Shown: piece by piece, positions 56,700 to 64,000 of the stretch | How the letters are laid out: every line of letters starts with the position of its first letter | Numbering within the stretch: position 1 is the first letter of the stretch | Assembly (NCBI GenBank): GCA_031002005.1 | Contig: JARYHS010008074.1 | Coordinates: forward strand, 270,197,930 to 270,261,929 | Length of the DNA: 64,000 bases | Reading direction: 5' to 3' | Source: Vandiemenella viatica | Lineage: Eukaryota; Arthropoda; Insecta; Orthoptera; Morabidae | Made by a program: the position numbers and the translations under genes | The notes under the pieces: model-generated | What the model was told of the DNA's origin: nothing | Database searches by the model: none | Seen by the model: only the letters and a program-made list of their open reading frames with translations

Positions 56700-58600
56700 A
56701 TATTTCCCCGCTAATGTTATTCTGCATCATTGTGCTAGTGGAATCCTGTGAAATAGTCTCCATTTAATATAAGGATATACTCTCAATGGATTTTCCACTT
56801 TTGGAAGCAGTCCTGGAACTTGTTTTTTGGTATCATCTTTAGAGCAGCGGTTCCCAACCTATGGGTCGCGACCCACTAGTGGGTCGCGGCGTGTGTTTTG
56901 GTGGGTCGCGGAACAATCGAGGTTTTCATCACAAAAATATATCTTTTATTCCATCTATTTAAAAAATATAACACAATATTTTACAAGTCCAATAATCATG
57001 AAAGCTATTAGCTTAAATTAAAATTTTGTGAGAATAAAACATTTTCTTAAACAGTCAGCCGGTATTATGCAATAACCTCGTTGTGAGATATAACAGCGGC
57101 AGCAATCGTGCAATCGTTATGGCAACCCCTGAACAAACCCTCTCCCGCCCCGCTCAAGAGTGGAGATGCGCGTGCATACCTACTGCAATTTGGCATCTCT
57201 CATTGTCGTTTTCTTGTTTATTCTTGAATTGAAACCAACAGTCTTTATCTGCTTTGTGCGAGTGAGTTATTGTGTGCATTTTGTTTTGATTGAGAGTAGA
57301 TTTAATGTGATTAATCGTGGAATTTCATCAGTCAAATTGATGATGTGATGGTCTGTGCAGCCACCTCCCGGTCTATAATATATTTATTGTTTTATGTATT
57401 AGCAATTCTTGGTTTTGTTGATAGTATATCATTTGTACGAAAATTCACCATTTCGTAGGATAGGATAGTCGATATCGTATTGAGGTCATACAACAGTTCC
57501 CATTCTGACATTATGTACGATCTCATATTAGGTGGGTCGCGAAATTTTTTTTTTACTTAAAAGTGGGTCGTGTACCAATCAAGGTCGGGAACCGCTGCTT
57601 TAGAGCATTCGTTGTATTAGTTTCAAGTGTTTCTTTTTCGTTGAATTGGCATCCTTTGAGTGGCATTTTTAATCTTGGGAACAGCCAAAAGTTCCAAGGA
57701 GCTACATGATGATTGCATGGAGGTAATAGAACTGTGTGACTTTCTGATTTGTCCTGAGGTCCAAAACGTGCACTGGCGCATTATCGTAATGAATAAGCCA
57801 GTCACTACTTGACCAAAGCTGATACCATTTTCTACTAATTGTGTTGCGCAATCTTTTCATAAGTTCAATATAATATTCTTTATTGATCGTTTGAGACCTT
57901 TAGGAGCATATGTGTGGTGCATAACATCTTAATAATAATAATAAAATCAGCAATGACTTGACATTGGCACACTTTTTTCAGTCGTGGCTCCGACGCAGCT
58001 TCCACACTGAAGACTGTTGTTTTATTTCAGGATCTTAACGATAAACCCATAGTTCATCAGCAGTTATAATCTTTTTAAGCAGATTTTCATCATTATTTAC
58101 CATTTCAAAATTGTCCTGAGCTCCACTGATAGCAATTTCGGAAAGAAATTTCACACACATGCAAACCATTTGCAAATTTTCAGTTAAAGTCCCCAAAACA
58201 CTTGTTTTTGGTATTCCAAGATCACATTCTAGTTCTCATATTGTCAATCAACGATCTTCATTGATCACAAGTCTCACATATTCAATATTATGCAGTGTTT
58301 TTGTCATTGAAGGCCACCCAGAGCTTGGGTTACTGTCAACAGATCTGTGGCCATCTTTGAACAACTTATATCACTCTTTTATTTGTGTTTGGCCATACAC
58401 TCATCCCTAAATGCCGTCTTCATCATTTCGATGATTGCTGCATAACTATTTTTGAGTGTAAATCAAAATTTAATGCAAATTCGCTGCTCCGATCTTTCAG
58501 TCATTTTTACGATAGCAATCAATGGTTTTACAAACAATTGCACAATATACCTGAACTAAGGTGTCCCTGCAACAACTGCATCATGAAGGAAGTTTGTGAA
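56700..58600 (-). pseudogene. mariner transposase relic
   Basis: Minus-strand broken frames: an N-terminal region with many stops, then 'DWLIHYDNAPVHVLDLRTNQ' (second catalytic Asp block, usually HHDNAPAH). Beyond this and the MITE, 'KMIPKNKFQDCFQKWKIH', the C-terminal motif of mariner transposases, lies at about 56830-56770. The YSPDLAPCDF third-Asp block is not readable. Heavily decayed. Confidence 0.65.
56845..57597. mobile_element. Non-autonomous hAT element (MITE), 753 bp
   Basis: Ends CAGCGGTTCCCAACC... and ...GGTCGGGAACCGCTG, with TIRs of about 13-15 bp and one mismatch. It is flanked by perfect 8-bp duplications CTTTAGAG (56837-56844, 57598-57605). The TIR-proximal text GGGTCGCGACCCACTAGTGG and several GTGGGTCGCG repeats near both ends are typical of this hAT/Charlie-like end structure. 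No transposase. Confidence 0.9.
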
Positions 58601-58689
58601 GCTTTACCATTGACATTCATACCTGGCACATGGCACTAAAATTGTCGGGAGCAAAGGTATGAAGCATACTTCTGGGATACACCTCGTAT

Positions 58690-59700
58690 ATAGCGAGAAA
58701 GCCCTGCCCTGTTACAATTCCGTTGGGTTTCTTAATGTATGCTGCACCATATAATGATCTTCACTTGGTGTAGATTGTCTTAGGTAATTTCAACCTGCAC
58801 AGAGTTTGTGGGTACCCTCACATGACCCCTGTAAAACCTGTATGCCCTCCATACTAGCAATTTCATAATGTGATCATCCATCCTTGTACCTTCCAAAAAT
58901 GCAACACCTATCAAACACCGTTAGGTGTTGGTGACACTGCCTAATTTGTCCACAACATGGTCTCTCTGTCCTTTGTCCTTCTCTCACATTGTTCACTAAC
59001 TTGTTGATGCTCAAATCATTGCTCACTATCGCTCCTTGTGTGATTTTACCACCCGTGTTGATATTTTTTGTTCTTGACTTGTTAGCTCTATAATAACACT
59101 TGACTATTTTTGTTATTTACTTACTGTGATGTATGTATACCACATTATGTCTAAATCCAAGTATTCTTTGATTCTTAACTTTTTCAGTCAGTTTATTTAC
59201 TGTTTTCTTGTTTCTTCTGATATTAAAAATTTCTCACTTCATTATTTTTTTCCTGCATTGTTATTTAACTGTCCCTAATTGTTCTCCAAACTTCCCACAT
59301 ATTGCAATAAGCGCTGTACCTGGTGGGGGAGTGCTTAATGCTCAGCCCAGACATTCGCAGAGACAAGAGTTCAATTTGTATGTGCTCTTCCAGGATCCAA
59401 TTTTCTGTAGAATCTCAAGAGCCCCTAGAGGGTTTTGGATAAATACCTTCCCAACCTTTGTTCCCAATCCTCTACCAGCTTTACCACCAATAATCCATAA
59501 TGGCCTAACAAGAAAACATTGGAATGTGCATTCTCCTTTAATTTTTATTCATAATTTAGTTAACAAAATTTTGTGAGAATATTATATTTGTTACTGGAAA
59601 AAAAAAGATCAATCTATTTCTGTGAAGTTTCTGTCGTTGAGTCTGAGATTTTTTTCATATAACCTTCAGGTTGGAATTTTAGTTTGTTTCATTTTCTGGT
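58690..59700. other. Intron D-E, near exon E
   Basis: No gene recognised. 59310-59480 has tRNA-like text (GTGCTTAATGCTC ... AGAGTTCAATTTG) that could be a decayed SINE. Confidence 0.4.
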
Positions 59701-59702
59701 AA

Positions 59703-59925
59703 TTAGCTCGGTGGGTGAGTGGTAATGCTTGGGCCTGGCATTTGGGAGGATACACCTTCAAATCTCCTCCCGTCCATCCAGATTTTGGTTCCCAAAATCA
59801 CTCCATATGACTACCAGGATAGATCCTTCAAAAGGCCATGGTGAAATTCCTTCCTGTCCCTCAACCCCCATCCTCTCCAACCTCTAATGACCTTGGATGT
59901 CAATCATACATAAAACAAACAAAAA
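59703..59925 (+). repeat. tRNA-derived SINE, copy 1
   Basis: Begins TAGCTCGGTGGGTGAGTGG (A-box-like) and has a degenerate B box (CACCTTCAAATCTCC). The body carries GTCCATCCAGATTTTGGTT, AAATCACTCC and a CA/A-rich tail. The body is shared with the SINE at 63335 (CCATCCAGATTT, CAAATCACTCCA, TTCAAAAG..CATGG). Polymerase III-type promoter boxes; no coding. Confidence 0.65.
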
Positions 59926-60122
59926 ATATATTTTTTTTTCCAATTTATTTAACTTCAATTCTCTCCCCCTCCCCCTCTTTTTATTATTATTATTATTTTT
60001 ACTCTAGCTCTATTAACATGTCTGTGTTAAAACAGTAATAGTTTATTTCATTTTTGAATTTCATGCTTATTTCTCATCATCATTTGTACATGTAGACTGA
60101 CTTTGTTTTTCTCTTAATACAG

Positions 60123-60349
60123 TAGATGCCCAGTCACGCTCCTCTGGGATAAGAATAGAAGATAACACTGACATAAAGCTATCACTGGTGCAAGAGTCTC
60201 ACATAATTTCACCAGCAACAACACGTGCTTTGTCAGTAGAGAGTCTTCCTGAACCTGTCAGTGTTCGACCATCCAGTATTATTTTACAGTCCCCCTCTTC
60301 ACTGCCTCATAATATTTCAGCACCAATTTTTACACATATGGGGCAACAG
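60123..60349 (+). CDS. GBF1: GBF1 exon E (Ser/Pro-rich tail)
   Basis: 227 nt. The acceptor is TTAATACAG (to 60122); the first two bases TA complete the Val codon begun in exon D. The donor is CAG|GTAAAC at 60349/60350. The peptide reads 'VDAQSRSSGIRIEDNTDIKL', then 'ISPATTRALSVESLPEPVSV' and 'HNISAPIFTHMGQQ'. This belongs to the poorly conserved, disordered C-terminal tail. The supporting evidence is frame continuity across the intron, clean splice signals and open reading throughout. An alternative AG two bases later would break the frame. Confidence 0.85.
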
Positions 60350-60765
60350 GTAAACATTTATGGTGCAATTATTTAAACAATTAGATTTGTATGATAAGAG
60401 CTGTGTACTAGTTACTTGGAAAAAGACTAACTTATATGAATTAAAACCTTACATGGTAGTATAGTGATACATACTGTTTCATTTTCTGTCTGTTGATAGT
60501 TGACAATTTTATCAATAGTCATAAAAAAATTAAAAAGTATTTTAGCCATGCTAATGTTATAACTAAAATCATCATGTTTAATATTTTGATACTCAAACAA
60601 GAATCATAATTCTTCCCAGCACAGATAATAACGTTTCAATTTACTTTCTCTGTGAAGAAACTGTAGTTGTAGGACCTGGAAACATTAGTTGAAATTCTAT
60701 GATAAAAATTACTTAAAGGATATCATCTTTTCGATAAGATTGATAAAATAATGCTTTAATTACAG

Positions 60766-61026
60766 ATGGTCTCAACAGCAATTGGCACTCCTTTGGCTTG
60801 TTCGCCGAACCAGCCAAGTGATGCAAATACAAGTTGTAATGCTCCTGTAACCATCAGCATTGGAAGCACTTCTTCTTTCACGGATGCCCAAACTGCCCCT
60901 GTGTATGTCCCATCATCAGCACCTGTCTATCCTCCTCACAAATGTGCTGTACCATCAGGTTCCCATGTAACACCAACCATTACCATTCCTTCTCATTATT
61001 TTTACCAAGATGCTCATCATGGAGGT
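60766..61026 (+). CDS. GBF1: GBF1 exon F
   Basis: 87 codons, phase 0 at both ends. The acceptor is TTAATTACAG (to 60765) and the donor is GGT|GTAAGT at 61026/61027. The peptide begins 'MVSTAIGTPLACSPNQPSDA' and is rich in Pro/Ser/Thr ('VPSSAPVYPPHKCAVPSG'), ending 'SHYFYQDAHHGG'. No domain; it looks disordered. It lies 416 bp after exon E. Confidence 0.85.
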
Positions 61027-61298
61027 GTAAGTAGTTTAATATTATAATCATTCTTATATCAGGATCTATATTTTAAAACTTATCTAACTTACATTCAACA
61101 CTGCTATAAGGTCATTTGGCCTGTTGAAGAAAATAAATCTTAAATTATGTACAGATTTTCAGGTACTTTTAGTTTTCTGCAGTTCTTTTGATTTTACTTT
61201 AATTACTGGGCTTACTAATTCAAATTTGGAAATTTTAGGTTTATGAAAATTTGCATTCTTTTCATCACTGCTAATTTGAAATGAACAATTTGTTACAG

Positions 61299-61472
61299 CA
61301 AAGTGACCTTTTCCTTCCTGGACAACAGACTTTCTTACAGCAACAGCAACAACAGCTGCAAAGTGGAAATACTACACCACCACAAAATATTTTTCTCTTG
61401 AACTCGGGAATTATGGAAAGCCTCCCAATTCTTTCTCCTCCAACTGGGATTGCTTCTTCTCAACCTGAGTGA
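61299..61472 (+). CDS. GBF1: GBF1 exon G, last coding exon
   Basis: 57 codons plus TGA (61470-61472). The acceptor is TTTGTTACAG (to 61298). The peptide begins 'QSDLFLPGQQTFLQQQQQQL', with a CAG/CAA-coded Gln run, and ends 'NSGIMESLPILSPPTGIASS' then 'QPE'. The 'PLILSPP'-like end recalls the Pro-rich tail of other GBF1 proteins. With exons A-F it completes 432 codons. Confidence 0.87.
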   Translation, partial: QSDLFLPGQQTFLQQQQQQLQSGNTTPPQNIFLLNSGIMESLPILSPPTGIASSQPE

Positions 61473-61685
61473 AGTACTGGAAAATTATTTAAACAATGAA
61501 ATGGTGAATTTTACTGTCATTCTTTTGCTTGTAAACATTATTTGCATTTTGCAATTACGATTTTGTATCTGTAATGGATAATAATTGCTTCTGTTTACCA
61601 ACTGTCATGCTGTGTTGATTTACCAGTGTTCTTTTTAGTTTACAACAGTAAAGTGTGTGTGTACATGCAAGAGTTTAGGGGAATT

Positions 61686-61709
61686 GGGGGGGGGAGGGGG
61701 GAGGGGGAG
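61686..61709 (+). promoter_or_regulatory. G-quadruplex-type tract in the presumed 3' UTR
   Basis: Runs of 9, 6 and 5 G residues separated by single A residues on the transcribed sense strand. It has enough guanines for a parallel quadruplex in RNA. A smaller G-rich stretch (GTGGGGGATGGGGGAGAG) follows at 63087-63104. Confidence 0.6.
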
Positions 61710-63334
61710 TCAGTTGACCAAGTATGTTTATAAACTATTAGACGAGGATAGTCAGGTCAGTCAGTACAAACTACTAAAACATCCCCATATATTATTTACT
61801 GTTCTTGCTCAATGTACTTTATTTTCTTATATGTATTTTATATCACAGTCTTTCATTTCTGTTAACTATGAGAAGGAAAATGCTCTTAGTTTTACACTTC
61901 AGTGTGTGCACACCTCCCGAACCATATGGTCTGTTTCCTAAAACATGAATAAGGTGTAAACCGAAAAATTTTAAATGTTTTTGTTCGTCATGTATGTTTT
62001 TCATTCATCACGCCTTCAACTTTGTTGAGGAATTAGTCATTTTCCCTATCCATTGTTATTTAAGACATTAAATGACTATCATTTCCATTGAAAGAGTAGG
62101 AAAGAAAGAAACTATTTCACCGAATTTTTAAATAAGTACATAAATTAAATCATTAGTTACAGAATGGTACAGTGATATTAAAAATTAACACAAGTAAACA
62201 CAATTGGGTACTTGGCTGATTTTGAGAAAGTAATCAGTATTGTAGTTATTCATCCGTTAACCAAAAAATAAAAAATGCCAGATTTGACATTTTTATACTT
62301 CCATTTAAATACTGGCACCAACATGCTGGTAGGTGTCATTTCATTTCTTGTGACGTGGGAACTAATGGCCACGACATCCACGCACACTAAAATACCAATA
62401 ACAACAATTTGTGGTGCCAGTACATTTGCAGTAAACATAGCAGTTGTTTGCTTATTTTCTTGTTAAAATGGTTTCTACAGTTTACAAGTGGGATGTAGTG
62501 CCTCACAGTGTAAACACATCAATTAAAACACCAAAGAAATTGTTTGTTTATATTCCAAACAATAAAAAATGCAGAAAGAGTGCCTAAAACTTGTGTGATG
62601 AGAACCAATTTATTTTACTAAAAATCTTTCTGTTATTTTAGTGAAGACTACTTTGATATAAGTTTTTACTTAATATTTTTATTAAGTTCAATTAACTTTT
62701 ATATTTTGATATTTTTTTTTGGTGATGAACTTAAATGCCTGTCGATAAATGTACAATCACTTTGGAGGTTACAAATCGTCTGCTCTCTTACACAGCAATT
62801 AAGCAATATTTTCTACTGCTAGTCCTATAAAACCAGTTTTAGCTTATAATAACAACACTTTCTAGGGTACACAAGTTTTATGATTCTACCCTCTAAAGCC
62901 TAACATTCAAATTCATTGTGTAGAAAGACTTCATTCTTATACAATTTTTTTTAACTCCTGGTATATGACAATAAATATGCTTTTCAGCACAAATCTACAC
63001 TTTCAATTTTTAAATATGTATACTTGGTCAAAAAATTTTTATGTGTGTGTGTGTATCATTTCTAAGCCAGAGATAGTATTAAGTTTGTGGGGGATGGGGG
63101 AGAGTTTCTTAGCCTTGTAGATGGCAGGACAAATCAGGTATCCTTTACAGGTGAAACCGGGTCAAACATAGACCAATGATGGGCAGTTAAGACCAAATGA
63201 CTTCACTTTGTTCCTTACTTCTTCTCTTTGTCTCAGATTCATCATTGTATGTCACATTTTTAAGTCTTCTGCTTTTTTCTATTGTCTCTTTTAACAATGA
63301 ATTTTAAAAACAGTTCTTTCCCTCTTTTTATCAA

Positions 63335-63566
63335 GTTTGGTTTGTGAGCAGTAACGCTCTGGCCTCACGTTCGGTAGGACGCAGGTTCCAATTCTCATCT
63401 GGCCATCCAGATTTGGGTTTTTCATGGTTTCCTCAAATCACTCCAGGCAAACGCCGGTATGTTTCTTTCAAAAGATCATGGCGGTATTCCTCTCTGTTCA
63501 TTTTCCCCATTCCTTGCTGCAAATGGCTTCAACGTAGACAAGGCTAGCAAATAACAACAACAACAA
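63335..63566 (+). repeat. tRNA-derived SINE, copy 2
   Basis: Head GAGCAGTAACGCTCTGGCCT and a B-box-like AGGTTCCAATTCTCA. The body CCATCCAGATTTGGGTTTTT, AAATCACTCCAGGCAAACGC and TTCAAAAGATCATGGCGG is shared with the SINE at 59703. Tail (AAC)n. If the later poly(A) signals are used, it lies inside the GBF1 3' UTR. Confidence 0.65.
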
Positions 63567-64000
63567 ATTACTGTCATACTTGAGAGGAGTGTTTTCCCTT
63601 GTTAAATTGTGCAATCTCTGTTCAGGGTAGTATTTTTTTTTTTTTTTGGTAGGTATTATAGCAATTTTTAAATGTATTGAATATGTGTTAAATTAGTTGT
63701 TATGTCACTGTTGAATTCAGAAAAATTAAAGCACTGTTGAATATATGTTAAGAAATACCTATGTGGGAGATTCCAACAAAAAATAAATCAACTAAACAAC
63801 CATTCATAATTTCGTCAGACACTAACCATCAACCATACATTGTGTAATATGCAGCTTAATAAAAAATGTCATAACAACATTGATTACATTTTTGTATACA
63901 TGTTCAATGATACCACCCCTTGATGGTAAATTTTTTTTTTAATTTTCTACAGATCTGTACTTGTATCAATAAAATATGTCTTATATTGTATTATTTATTT

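Larger units (their letters stand above)
56665..58686 (-). mobile_element. mariner transposon relic, interrupted by a hAT MITE
   Basis: On the minus strand the element starts CGAGGTGTATCCCAGAAGTA (58686) and its other end, inverted, is CAAGGTCTGTCCCAAAGAGT (56665). A TA follows at 58687-58688; the left TA has changed to TG. Without the 753-bp MITE and its 8-bp duplication the element is about 1.26 kb, the canonical mariner length. Confidence 0.75.
61473..63980 (+). other. GBF1: GBF1 3' UTR and downstream region
   Basis: No coding potential. AATAAA signals occur at 62267, 62561, 62970, 63782, 63858 and 63968. Which of them is used cannot be told from sequence. The region includes a G-run tract (61686-61709) and a SINE. 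Confidence 0.6.
19237..64000 (+). other. GBF1: GBF1 (garz) gene, 3' portion: exons A-G, introns and 3' UTR
   Basis: GBF1 is a large Sec7-family guanine-nucleotide exchange factor. It activates Arf1-type GTPases at cis-Golgi and ER-Golgi membranes and so drives COPI coat recruitment. The window covers only the C-terminal HDS-type helical region and the variable tail. Intron lengths are 1054, 8672, 4801, 25722, 416 and 272 bp. The large introns hold nearly all the mobile elements; the two short ones are element-free. The first visible exon starts in phase 0, so at least one further exon lies upstream, probably outside the window. Confidence 0.9.

Noticed and set aside
56827..57021. Small coding gene
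   Set aside because: The frame lies across the end of the hAT MITE and reads its TIR repeats; no domain.
59703..59790. Functional tRNA gene
   Set aside because: A- and B-box-like sequences are present, but there is no cloverleaf and the body matches a second SINE copy.

Overview
This window is animal nuclear DNA, AT-rich and dominated by transposable elements. It is most likely from an insect with a large genome. The only host gene I can recognise is the 3' part of the gene for the Golgi brefeldin-A-resistant Arf exchange factor (GBF1; Drosophila orthologue garz, gartenzwerg), read on the + strand. Seven exons can be placed at codon resolution (19237-19395, 20450-20647, 29320-29433, 34235-34400, 60123-60349, 60766-61026, 61299-61472). 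Their phases agree across every junction, they sum to 1299 nt (432 codons plus stop), and each has AG/GT borders. Upstream exons, including the Sec7 domain, are not in the window. The insect assignment rests on the gene's closeness to GBF1 and on the element types (mariner, Jockey/RTE-like LINEs, tRNA-derived SINEs). I cannot name the species.

Layout. 1-19236 is upstream intron or flank. It holds a small LINE relic, a frameshifted RTE-like LINE (1497-4793), a dispersed repeat family near 6.4 and 7.1 kb, and a Jockey-like LINE (7765-15569) whose 3' UTR is split by a gag-only LTR retrotransposon (10417-15504, minus strand, 4-bp TSD CCAG). Penelope-like debris follows. 19237-34400 carries exons A-D, with introns containing mariner relics, a CR1/Jockey-like relic and an RTE-like LINE on the minus strand. 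Exon D sits between two inverted copies of one RTE-like family (30400-33762 plus, 35627-37022 minus).

The 25.7-kb intron D-E (34401-60122) is layered. An old RTE-like relic on the minus strand is interrupted by a Tigger/pogo element. It is followed by a mariner with both TIRs, two deleted copies of the Jockey-like LINE (one hosting a solo LTR), a hAT element inserted in a second hAT-type gene, and a mariner relic interrupted by a hAT MITE. 60123-61472 carries exons E-G, ending in a glutamine-rich tail. The 3' UTR follows, with a strong G-run tract and several AATAAA signals, then a SINE.

No intact transposase or reverse transcriptase was found: every recognisable element ORF carries frameshifts, stops, truncations or catalytic changes. 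No CRISPR, rRNA gene, intact tRNA gene or operon was seen. Points worth following up: the inverted LINE pair around exon D (dsRNA or circRNA potential), the gag-only LTR element, the repeated splice-acceptor-like motif in the Jockey-like 3' UTR, the perfect hairpin at an internal-deletion junction, and the hammerhead-like motifs.
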